64,000 bases of DNA from Candidatus Hydrogenedentota bacterium (GTDB taxonomy: Bacteria > Hydrogenedentota > Hydrogenedentia > Hydrogenedentales > JAGMZX01), in NCBI GenBank assembly GCA_029556545.1, contig JAKQEQ010000042.1:164995-228994 (forward strand), read 5' to 3'. A model generated the notes under the pieces. It saw only the letters and a program-made list of their open reading frames with translations, was not told the DNA's origin and made no database searches. The position numbers and the translations under genes were made by a program. This document shows positions 42,048 to 49,038 of this stretch, piece by piece (the stretch's first letter is position 1; each line of letters begins with the position of its first letter).

Positions 42048-42974
42048 TCATTGTCTCAGGAGACTCCTCCAGGGCAGGGCAAGCCCGCCTTGGGTCCAGA
42101 GCCCGATGGCGAGGCCGCCGATGGCGTAGCCGCCTATGGCCATACCGCCGAGGGCAAGCCCCCCGACAGCGAGGCCGCCCATCGCGATGCCGCCGATTGC
42201 CGCGCCGCCCATGCTGACCACGCCGAGGGACACGCCGCCGGTCGTGACGCCGCCCACAGCGACGCCGCCCATCGCGATCACGCCCACGGCTGTGTCGCCG
42301 ATGGCGATGAACCCGCGCGCCTTCCCGCGCAAGCCGTCGGGGCCCGGCCCCATCGCAACGACAATGAACGGCAGGCCGAACAGGGTCGCGGACGACCGGT
42401 AGCGTATGCCGCCGGTGTACGCCCGTGCGCCGCCCGCCGCGACCGCTTGCTCAGTCTCGCCGGAGCACACTTCGCGGATGATGCGTTCGAGCGCGCGTGC
42501 GGCGGGCCTGCGGTGCCCGGCGGCGAGTATCCACGGCCAGAGCACGCCCCAGAACGCAATCATGCCGTAGAAAACGAGCGCGCCGCCGCTCGTCTTGACG
42601 AGGCCGGGATTCAGGAAGGCAAACACGACGTAGCCCGCGAGCAGGCACGCGCACAGTCCGCCGCACAGCAGCACGCAATACAGGAGCCAGCTCCAATACG
42701 TGAACCGGTACGCGATGGTCCGCTCGTCCATACGCTGGAGCGTCACCTCGTTCAACCCAATATTGATCGACGTCAGGAAGTCGTCCGCCCCGAAGTGAAT
42801 CACGTGACGGCCCAGGCTGCGCACGCTGTACGCCGCGCGCCGCCGGTCGCCCGGCAAAAGCAACCCCCCATGCACGCGCGCGGCCATGCGCTCGACAAAG
42901 TCCTCCGGCGCATCCTCGACTTCGAGGATGCCGTCGCATTCGGGTATGAAGGCGCGCATGACCGGCGGCCTCAT
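42048..42974 (-). CDS. Membrane protein with C-terminal glycine pentad repeat
   Basis: 308 aa. An N-terminal cytoplasmic domain (1-90) precedes two or three membrane spans (about 95-150: LLYCVLLCGGLCACLLAGYVVFAFL and ALVFYGMIAFWGVLWPWILAA) and a soluble linker. From about residue 222 to 296, fifteen consecutive pentads each end in Gly (pattern x-A-hydrophobic-G-G, e.g. GLAVG GLALG GMAIG). This 15-bp periodicity is visible in the DNA. Such spacing suggests a tight beta-solenoid or glycine-zipper packing. The ATG overlaps the stop of the preceding gene (ATGA). Last gene of the DUF2089 operon. No family name recognised. Confidence 0.8.
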   Translation of the reverse strand: MRPPVMRAFIPECDGILEVEDAPEDFVERMAARVHGGLLLPGDRRRAAYSVRSLGRHVIHFGADDFLTSINIGLNEVTLQRMDERTIAYRFTYWSWLLYCVLLCGGLCACLLAGYVVFAFLNPGLVKTSGGALVFYGMIAFWGVLWPWILAAGHRRPAARALERIIREVCSGETEQAVAAGGARAYTGGIRYRSSATLFGLPFIVVAMGPGPDGLRGKARGFIAIGDTAVGVIAMGGVAVGGVTTGGVSLGVVSMGGAAIGGIAMGGLAVGGLALGGMAIGGYAIGGLAIGLWTQGGLALPWRSLLRQ

Positions 42975-43837
42975 CGGCCTGATTCGCTTATGTCGAGGGC
43001 CGCCATCCGCTGTTCTTCGGCCATGCGGTACCGCTGACGGAACATGCGCCAGCCCATCGCGCCGAGCAGGAGCGCGATCGCGCCCAACAGCAGCGGCGGA
43101 TAGGCGCGCCACATGGCCCCGCCACGCGCCAGAGTCGATCCGCCATATACGATTAAGGCGATGCCGACGGCCATGTACCCCCAAGCCGTACCCAGCACGA
43201 GGCCGCGCGCGCGGCCCTTGCCCGCCAACAACGCGCCCGCCGCGCCCCAGAGCCCGGAAAGGATGCCCAAGGCCGCCCCCGCCATACCCCACATCACCCC
43301 GAGACGCGCCGCAGCCATGCCCGAATCAAGAACAAGCGGCTTCTTCCAGAGCGAGAGGTTGCGCAGCGCGACCGTGCCCGTACCCTCGGCATAGATTCCA
43401 AGCCACACCTTCTCAGGCCGCTGTCCCGATTCGAGAAAGAAGGGCGCCGCGGATGCGCGGAACGCCGTTGTGGCGCGTACGTACTCTTGCAGTGACCGCG
43501 AGAAGTACCGCGGTTCTCCGGGAAAGGCGCACACCATTTCGAGACTGCCGGCGCCGCGCAGGTCTTCACTCGCAATCTCCGCCCGGTATTCCAGCACACA
43601 GTTTTCGACATCGGACAAGGGAACCTCGTACAGCGGGAAAGACGTCGGCCCGGGCGCCGCAAACGTGATTCGGACCTCGCCGATGGCCGGGTCTACCTGG
43701 ACGGCGGTTCCTTCGGGCAACTCATTCGAGAACGTCTCCAGTTGCTCCGGGCCGACGCGGTACAGAAGCGCTTCTTCCGCACCGGCGACAACCGACAACA
43801 GACCCGTCAGCATGACCAATAACCATTGTGTTTTCAT
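42971..43837 (-). CDS. Exported membrane protein, sensory/structural, unknown function
   Basis: 288 aa. A signal peptide (WLLVMLTGLLSVVAGAEE) precedes a beta-rich extracytoplasmic domain (about 20-165) with a carbohydrate-binding-like look (NCVLEYRAEIASEDLRGAGSLEM). Three or four membrane spans follow (from about 175), and the C-terminal tail is cytoplasmic. It overlaps the upstream DUF2089 gene by 4 bp and the downstream pentad-repeat gene by 4 bp, so all three are translationally coupled. Ribosome site AAGGGGAGAA before the ATG. It may sense or respond to an envelope signal relayed by the regulator; this is inference. Confidence 0.78.
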   Translation of the reverse strand: MKTQWLLVMLTGLLSVVAGAEEALLYRVGPEQLETFSNELPEGTAVQVDPAIGEVRITFAAPGPTSFPLYEVPLSDVENCVLEYRAEIASEDLRGAGSLEMVCAFPGEPRYFSRSLQEYVRATTAFRASAAPFFLESGQRPEKVWLGIYAEGTGTVALRNLSLWKKPLVLDSGMAAARLGVMWGMAGAALGILSGLWGAAGALLAGKGRARGLVLGTAWGYMAVGIALIVYGGSTLARGGAMWRAYPPLLLGAIALLLGAMGWRMFRQRYRMAEEQRMAALDISESGR

Positions 43838-44145
43838 GTGGCGTTCTCCCCTTGCTTCAATGCCGCCTTGTGCGCATCGAGCAGTTTGCGAGCGGCAACG
43901 GCGCTCAGTTGTCCTTCCGCCAACAATACCTGCAATTGTCTCCGAAAAGGATCGCGAATCCTGGGATCCTCGACCGCTTGCACCTTCGCGATAAGCCGGT
44001 CCAATCGCCCGCGCACCGTGGGATACGAAATGCCGTAAGCGTTCGCCACCTCTTTCAGCGACCCGGAAGCGAGAAGAAATCGCCGCAGGAAATGCAGATC
44101 TTCCTCGCTCAAGGCATCGAGCCACGGTTGCGACGCTGGGTCCAT
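43834..44145 (-). CDS. DUF2089-family transcriptional regulator
   Basis: 103 aa. The helix-turn-helix core LHFLRRFLLASGSLKEVANA followed by YGISYPTVRGRLDRLIAKVQ is the signature of DUF2089 proteins, usually small regulators that sit first in operons of envelope membrane proteins. The zinc-ribbon found in some members is absent. The C-terminal part is helical. Excellent ribosome site (GGAGGA, 6 bases from the ATG). A perfect-consensus promoter with repeated CTCAAT boxes lies just upstream, suggesting autoregulation. Overlaps the next gene by 4 bp. Confidence 0.85.
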   Translation of the reverse strand: MDPASQPWLDALSEEDLHFLRRFLLASGSLKEVANAYGISYPTVRGRLDRLIAKVQAVEDPRIRDPFRRQLQVLLAEGQLSAVAARKLLDAHKAALKQGENAT

Positions 44146-44167
44146 CGGCTATCCTCCATGCTTTAAC

Positions 44168-44236
44168 TTTATTAACTCCACACTCAATTATACTCAATAT
44201 TGGGCAGATGTCAAGTTTATTAAGGCCCGCCTCAAT
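44168..44236. promoter_or_regulatory. Repeated boxes around the DUF2089 promoter (candidate operators)
   Basis: Plus-strand CTCAAT occurs at 44183-44188 and 44193-44198, exactly 10 bp (one helical turn) apart and overlapping the -10, and again at 44231-44236. TTTATTAA occurs at 44168-44175 and 44216-44223, flanking the promoter. These are the likely binding sites of the DUF2089 regulator; this is inference. Confidence 0.5.
44187..44214 (-). promoter_or_regulatory. Perfect-consensus sigma70 promoter of the DUF2089 operon
   Basis: Minus strand TTGACA (44209-44214), a 16-bp spacer and TATAAT (44187-44192); both boxes are perfect. It starts transcription about 35 bp before the DUF2089 gene. Confidence 0.85.
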
Positions 44237-44306
44237 AAAATAAAACATGTCGTCTTACTTTTCGAGTCGCCGGCGGCCCCAAGACCCGCTTCACTCGGCA
44301 GGGGGG

Positions 44307-44336
44307 TTTCCACGCCATCGGCTTCCCGTGTATACT
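44307..44336 (+). promoter_or_regulatory. Possible promoter for the beta-helix protein
   Basis: TTTCCA (44307-44312), an 18-bp spacer and TATACT (44331-44336), 55 bp before the start. The -10 is good; the -35 matches 4 of 6. Confidence 0.38.
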
Positions 44337-44391
44337 TGCGCCAAGACCGGAGCCGTGGTGCACCACGGTCCAGGAAGGGAGAATCACGCCC

Positions 44392-45858
44392 ATGCAGGGG
44401 TCAAGGTCAATCACGGCGTTGTGTGCGGCGTTTGCGCTTGGGTTCGCGCTTTGGGCGGAAGGGACCACCGCGCAGGCTGCTCGGGTCGTTTACGTCAACA
44501 AGAACAACACCGCTGTCTTCCAAGACGGTCAAAGCTGGGCCACCGCCGTCCGCACGATTCGGCAGGGCATTCGGCGCGCCGAGTTGGCGGGAGGCGCGGA
44601 GGTCTGGGTGGCGCGCGGCGAATACGCGGACGTCGCCTATTTGTTGCCGGGCGTTCATATGTACGGCGGGTTCGCGGGAACCGAGACCACGCGCGAGGAT
44701 CGCGATTTCGTCAATTACGTCACCATCATCAACGGCCTCACGGCAAACGACGGTCAGCCGGTCGAGACGGTGGTCACGGGCGCGACGAACAGCGTGCTGG
44801 ACGGGTTTACGGTGCGGGGTGGTCGCGGCACGAACGGCGCGGGCATGGTGAACGAGGCGGCGTCGCCCATCGTGGCGAACTGCCGATTCGTCGACAACCA
44901 GGCGACGCAGTACGGCGGAGCGATTCTGAATAACCCCGGTTCGTATCCGCTCATCGAGAACTGCGGGTTCACGGCCAACGCAGCGGGCATCAGCGGCGGC
45001 GCCATCGCCAACAACGGCGCGGTCCCCGAGATTCGCAATTGCACGTTCCGGTTGAACATGTCGGGCACAACGGGCGGCGCGATTGTAAATACACCCGGAT
45101 CGTCGGCGATCATCGAGAACTGCGTATTCGAGCGCAACTCAACGGGCACGGGCGGCGGCGCGGTCCACAGCCAGCAGGCGTCGCCTTTGATCGGCGCGTG
45201 CGTCTTCACCGGCAACAAGGCCCGGGATTTCGGCGGGGCGGCATTCAACGATTCGGCGACGCCTTTCTTCGTAAACTGCCTCTTCGCGGGCAACGAGTGC
45301 GAGGGCAGCGGCGGCGCGGTCGCGAACGTGACCGCCGATCCGACGTTTCTCAACTGCACCGTCGCGGATAATTTCGCGAGGAAAGACGGCGGCGCGGTCT
45401 ACAACAATCAGTCCGACCCGGCGCTGGTGAATTGCATCGTGTGGGAGAACGACCCGGACGAGTTCTACAACGTCAAGAGCCGACCTTCGGTCCGCTACAG
45501 CGACGTATTCGGCGGACATCAGGGGGCCGGGAACTTCAGCATCGACCCGCGCTTCGTCAATCCGGCCAACGGGAACTATCGCTTGCAGCCCCAGTCCTGG
45601 TGCATCAACGCCGGAACCAACAGCGGCGCGCCCGAGACCGACCTCGAGGGCGTGTCGCGCCCTCAGGGCATCGGCGTGGACGTGGGCGCGTACGAGGCGA
45701 CGGAGATCGGGGAACGAGAACCGCTAACGCTGTGCGGCGCGCTCCTGCGCGCGAAGGACGATTCGACCCGGGCGGACGGCAGCATGGTGTTGCTGCCGGG
45801 GGTGGCGGTGCTGCTGGTTCTGACGTCTTGGCGGAGGCAAGGCCACGCGCGCGGATAG
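44392..45858 (+). CDS. Secreted right-handed beta-helix protein with C-terminal anchor
   Basis: 488 aa. Signal peptide (1-29, ITALCAAFALGFALWAEGTTAQA). The bulk is a right-handed beta-helix built from repeats of about 22-27 residues with cores such as GGAILNN, NCVFERNSTGTGGGAV and NCTVADNFARKDGGAVYNN, of the kind seen in polymorphic outer-membrane and choice-of-anchor Q proteins. A closing NYRLQPQSWCINAGTNSGAP and DVGAYE motif ends the helix. The C terminus has a hydrophobic stretch SMVLLPGVAVLLVLTSW then basic residues RRQGHARG, resembling a sorting/anchor signal. ATG with GGAAGGGAG upstream. Likely surface exposed, possibly glycan binding or degrading; no catalytic motif seen. Confidence 0.85.
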   Translation: MQGSRSITALCAAFALGFALWAEGTTAQAARVVYVNKNNTAVFQDGQSWATAVRTIRQGIRRAELAGGAEVWVARGEYADVAYLLPGVHMYGGFAGTETTREDRDFVNYVTIINGLTANDGQPVETVVTGATNSVLDGFTVRGGRGTNGAGMVNEAASPIVANCRFVDNQATQYGGAILNNPGSYPLIENCGFTANAAGISGGAIANNGAVPEIRNCTFRLNMSGTTGGAIVNTPGSSAIIENCVFERNSTGTGGGAVHSQQASPLIGACVFTGNKARDFGGAAFNDSATPFFVNCLFAGNECEGSGGAVANVTADPTFLNCTVADNFARKDGGAVYNNQSDPALVNCIVWENDPDEFYNVKSRPSVRYSDVFGGHQGAGNFSIDPRFVNPANGNYRLQPQSWCINAGTNSGAPETDLEGVSRPQGIGVDVGAYEATEIGEREPLTLCGALLRAKDDSTRADGSMVLLPGVAVLLVLTSWRRQGHARG

Positions 45859-45867
45859 TCGCCACGA

Positions 45868-46446
45868 TCAGCGGGGCGCGCGGGCAAGACGCAGTCCATA
45901 GTGCCACGGGGGCAAGTCAATGACTTTGCCGTCGTGCGTGAACAAGCCCGTTTCCAGGGCCCACGCGATGATCTGCTCGGGCCGGGGCCGGATATCCATG
46001 CTGGGGCCGCGAGGGGTCGCCGGGTCGTAGCGCCAGTGAATCACGAACGCCGCTCCCCCATCGCGCAGGGTGTCGCCCGCAAGCCGCAACAGGCGCACTG
46101 GTTCCTCGCAGTGCAGGATATTGAAGAGCAGGCACGCATCCATACTGGCCGGTGGAACGCCAAAGCCCTCGGCCATCACATCCAGTGCCTTGCACACCAG
46201 ATTCGTGACGCTCTGCGCCTCGGCGCGGGCGCGCGTGCGCGCGACCATCGCCGGGTCCACGTCAACCGTGTAGAGGGTCCCCAAGAGACGCCGCGCCACG
46301 GGAATCGAGAAGGTGCCGTAGCCGCATCCGAGTTCCACCGCGTCCCGTATCCGCCCGTCGATACCGAGGCAATCCAGGATGAGTTCGACTTCAAGCAGAC
46401 TCTCCCAATACCCCTCGTCGGGCATGCCGCTCTCGCGCAGTCTCAT
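45868..46446 (-). CDS. Class I SAM-dependent methyltransferase
   Basis: 192 aa, Rossmann-fold methyltransferase. Motif I is DAVELGCGYGTFSIPVA, the acidic loop is LYTVDVDPAMV, and the post-I region MDACLLFNILHCEEPVRLLR resembles ubiE-like small-molecule methyltransferases. No N-terminal extension or membrane span. The ATG follows GGGAG at a longish spacing. It lies 31 bp after the 40-aa peptide gene on the same strand. Substrate unknown; a role in modifying the adjacent peptide cannot be excluded but has no sequence support. Confidence 0.85.
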   Translation of the reverse strand: MRLRESGMPDEGYWESLLEVELILDCLGIDGRIRDAVELGCGYGTFSIPVARRLLGTLYTVDVDPAMVARTRARAEAQSVTNLVCKALDVMAEGFGVPPASMDACLLFNILHCEEPVRLLRLAGDTLRDGGAAFVIHWRYDPATPRGPSMDIRPRPEQIIAWALETGLFTHDGKVIDLPPWHYGLRLARAPR

Positions 46447-46477
46447 GCCGTGCGTCGTCTCCCGGCTTTCGCGTACT

Positions 46478-46600
46478 CTAAGCCGTCTGACCGCCGAAGA
46501 GCGACACTAATGCGCTGATGATCGCGAGGATGATTTGCAGGATTTCCGCCAGTGTTGCCAGGAAACTATCGTTTCCCAAGTTCCAATCGAGCGTTTTCAT
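46478..46600 (-). CDS. 40-aa hydrophobic peptide
   Basis: The translation runs MKTLDWNLGNDSFLATLAEI, then LQIILAIISALVSLFGGQTA. A short polar N terminus leads into a 20-residue hydrophobic helix (about 13-35) with small residues spaced to pack (A, S, G). A ribosome site, GAGGTGG, lies 7 bases before the ATG. It is flanked by the Nudix gene (62 bp upstream) and the methyltransferase (31 bp downstream) on the same strand. The pattern could fit a membrane-active peptide, toxin or small regulatory subunit. No family recognised, and it is too short for usual gene callers. Confidence 0.6.
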   Translation of the reverse strand: MKTLDWNLGNDSFLATLAEILQIILAIISALVSLFGGQTA

Positions 46601-46662
46601 TATTCGTCCACCTCATGGTTCTCATCCCAGCCTATCAAGTTCCCCCACGCCGCCGCAAGCAG

Positions 46663-47121
46663 CTAATCATAAGAGGCGCTTAGCCGCTCGCGGGCGCGGC
46701 GGATGAACACCCGTTCGCTGGGATAGGTCATGCGCGCTTCCGCCTCCGCGGGATCGAGCCAACATGGCGTGAAAAGGGCCTCCTCCGAGTCCGGGTGCAT
46801 GCGCTGGCCGCGATTTTCGTCCCGGACGAGGCGCATGAGGAAGTAGCGCTCATCGCGCACATGATGCTTGCCCCGAAAATCGAACGCGCTGCGCGTGGTC
46901 CCGAGATCCGCCGTGATCTCGAGATCCCAATAGCCGGTTTCCTCGCCCACCTCGCGCAGCGCCGCCGCCTCGGGCGTTTCGCCGGGGTCGATGTGTCCCT
47001 TCGGCAGTCGCACCTCATGCACCATCCGGCCATCCCGCTCGACGTCGCGCTCGATCGCGAGCATGCGGCCCGCGGCATCGACCACAACGCCCCCGGCGGT
47101 TCTATGACGTTTCATATTCAT
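46663..47121 (-). CDS. Nudix hydrolase
   Basis: 152 aa. The Nudix box is complete: GHIDPGETPEAAALREVGEETGY (G-x5-E-x7-REUxEExGU). The AGGVVVDAAGRMLAIERD strand precedes it. Members hydrolyse nucleoside diphosphates linked to another moiety (for example damaged dNTPs, ADP-ribose or diadenosine polyphosphates); the HVRDERYFLMRLVRDE segment suggests an Ap4A- or diphosphoinositol-like type but is not decisive. Start ATG 47121 with a weak ribosome site. First gene of a short minus-strand run. Confidence 0.9.
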   Translation of the reverse strand: MNMKRHRTAGGVVVDAAGRMLAIERDVERDGRMVHEVRLPKGHIDPGETPEAAALREVGEETGYWDLEITADLGTTRSAFDFRGKHHVRDERYFLMRLVRDENRGQRMHPDSEEALFTPCWLDPAEAEARMTYPSERVFIRRARERLSASYD

Positions 47122-47249
47122 CGATTAACGAACTTTCAACAGAGCGAGCCGCCTCTCCGCCTGGCGCACCCCTGTCCCTTTCTTTGGTCCCGTGGTCACC
47201 CATGCGCTTGTCTCGCGACGCGCCGCCGCGGCGCTCGCCGTTTCACGGG

Positions 47250-47279
47250 TTGAGCATACTACACCGCGCGGGATACAAT
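47250..47279 (+). promoter_or_regulatory. Putative promoter for J-like gene pair
   Basis: TTGAGC (47250-47255), an 18-bp spacer and TACAAT (47274-47279, 5 of 6), ending 18 bp before the start codon. Confidence 0.45.
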
Positions 47280-47297
47280 CGCCTCCTGGTTGGAGCA

Positions 47298-47888
47298 ATG
47301 TTCAGCATGAATGACGCTGGTTACGTGGATTATTTCGCGGCGCTCGAATTGACGGCCGAGGCGAAGCAGGGCGAGGTCCGTAAGAACTACCGCAAGATGA
47401 TGAAGGACCTGTTGTTGAGCATCGGGCGCGAGCGGCTTACCGAAGAGAAACGGGACCGGCTGCTGCTCGATATGGCACGCCTGAACGCCGCGTTCTACAT
47501 CCTGCGCGACAATGAGCGGCGCGCGCGGTACGTCGAGGATCGGCGGCGCGTCATTGCCCTCGAGGAAGAATGGCGCGGTCTTGCCGAAACCGGCGGCGCG
47601 GGCGCGGAGGAAGCGCGACGGCAGTTTGATAGGGCCATGCGCGATTTCCTGACCACGTACATGGAGGACCTCGTGCTCGAGGCGGGCCGCGACCGCGAGT
47701 GCGTCGAGGCGAGTAACTGGGACCGCGCCCACGAACGCCACGCGGGCCGCGTGCTCCGCCATGACCGCCACCGGCACTATCAGAAAATCCTCGAGCGGCT
47801 GCCCTTCCATGAGGTCACCGCGCCGCGTGTGAACTGGGAGGAACGCGCGCGCGTCGTGGACGCCATTCTTACAGAGGCGACCCGCTGA
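47298..47888 (+). CDS. J-domain-like protein lacking the HPD motif
   Basis: 196 aa. The N-terminal 70 residues resemble a J domain (VDYFAALELTAEAKQGEVRK ... LNAAFYILRDNERRARYVEDR). The His-Pro-Asp loop needed to stimulate DnaK ATPase is absent: the position after helix II reads NYRKMMKDLLLSIG. The remainder is helical and charged, with a C-terminal AILTEATR. The start could be ATG 47298 or the ATG three codons later. The stop overlaps the start of the next gene (TGATG). A J-like protein that docks without activating DnaK is possible; function unknown. Confidence 0.7.
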   Translation: MFSMNDAGYVDYFAALELTAEAKQGEVRKNYRKMMKDLLLSIGRERLTEEKRDRLLLDMARLNAAFYILRDNERRARYVEDRRRVIALEEEWRGLAETGGAGAEEARRQFDRAMRDFLTTYMEDLVLEAGRDRECVEASNWDRAHERHAGRVLRHDRHRHYQKILERLPFHEVTAPRVNWEERARVVDAILTEATR

Positions 47889-48991
47889 TGCCGTGGGGGA
47901 AGCAAGAAACCAAGCCACGGCTAAGCCCGGAAACCATCGACTACGCGCTGGCGAAAGCCGTCGCGGACGGGGATATCGTCAACCTGCGGCAGCTCTTCGC
48001 GCCGGCGAGTCCCTTGCGCGCCTGGAGCCCGGAGAATATCTATAGCCCCAAGTACGCCTACCTCCTGCCGCCGTCGGAACAGGAAGGGGAACGATTGTTT
48101 CAAGAGGCGCTCGCGCTGGTCCGCGATCCGGACATCGCGGAACACGCGCGCGCCCAACTCGAAAAGGACGGACCGCCGCAACTCCACGCCGCGCTCGTCA
48201 TGACGTTGGCCGACAACGCGGTGCGCCTGGGCAAATTCGGCGCCGCCGCCCAGGCCTACGAATGGCTGCGTGTCCGACCGCGCATGCAGGAGGAATTCCT
48301 GCGCCAGGGCGACACGGCCCTCGACCAAAATGATATCGCCCGCGCCGTCGCGGCGTATCATGCCGGGACCGGACTCGCGTACAACTACGCGGCGTTCCCC
48401 GAGCCGCTGCCCGCCGTGCCGGACTACCAGACCAGGGCGCTTATCCTCCACGCGGACTACCCCTCGACGCCAGAGAACTGCGTCGCGATGCAGGACCCCG
48501 CCGCGTTCATCAGGACGGCCCTAAGCTACGTGTTCCTGGATGCGGAGACCGCGGCGCGGCTCGATGCGCGGCCCCTCGAACAGCGTATAGCGTTCACCGC
48601 CGCGTTCGTGCGGCGCCGGGACCCGGATTGGGACGCCTTTGCAGAGCGCTATCGCAATACATGCACGTTCGTGACGGCGTTTGGCCGCCGTCTCGCGCAG
48701 GATACGCCGCCCGCCGAGGCCGAGGACGGCGGGCTCGCCGAGGAGATCGAGGAGCAGCAGGCGACCGCCGACCCCCGGGAGATCGAGGCGCGGCTGCTTG
48801 GGCGCTCCATCCCCGAGGGCGAATGGTGGCAGTACCTCAAGGAACTCGCTTACGAGCATCCCGCCGCCGCGCTCTTTGTCGCGCGCCAATCAGTCGGTCA
48901 CGGCGTCGAGATCGTAATGCCGCGGCTTCGCGAGGATTGTCCGCTGGTTGAGCCGTTGGGGCTGGACGTGACGCGAACGTCCCGTCCGTGA
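47888..48991 (+). CDS. Hypothetical helical protein, partner of the J-like protein
   Basis: 367 aa, soluble, no signal peptide. It has TPR-like helical hairpins (GKFGAAAQAYEWLRVRPRMQEEFLRQGDTALDQNDIARAVAAYH) between about residues 105 and 165. An acidic glutamate-rich low-complexity stretch (AEAEDGGLAEEIEEQQATADP) lies near residue 290. No enzymatic motif seen. The ATG overlaps the J-like gene stop by one base, so the two proteins are made together and probably interact. Family not recognised. Confidence 0.7.
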   Translation: MPWGKQETKPRLSPETIDYALAKAVADGDIVNLRQLFAPASPLRAWSPENIYSPKYAYLLPPSEQEGERLFQEALALVRDPDIAEHARAQLEKDGPPQLHAALVMTLADNAVRLGKFGAAAQAYEWLRVRPRMQEEFLRQGDTALDQNDIARAVAAYHAGTGLAYNYAAFPEPLPAVPDYQTRALILHADYPSTPENCVAMQDPAAFIRTALSYVFLDAETAARLDARPLEQRIAFTAAFVRRRDPDWDAFAERYRNTCTFVTAFGRRLAQDTPPAEAEDGGLAEEIEEQQATADPREIEARLLGRSIPEGEWWQYLKELAYEHPAAALFVARQSVGHGVEIVMPRLREDCPLVEPLGLDVTRTSRP

Positions 48992-49038
48992 TCCGAAAAA
49001 ACGGGTAGGACACCCGTGCCTCACGAAGAGGAGGGGCT

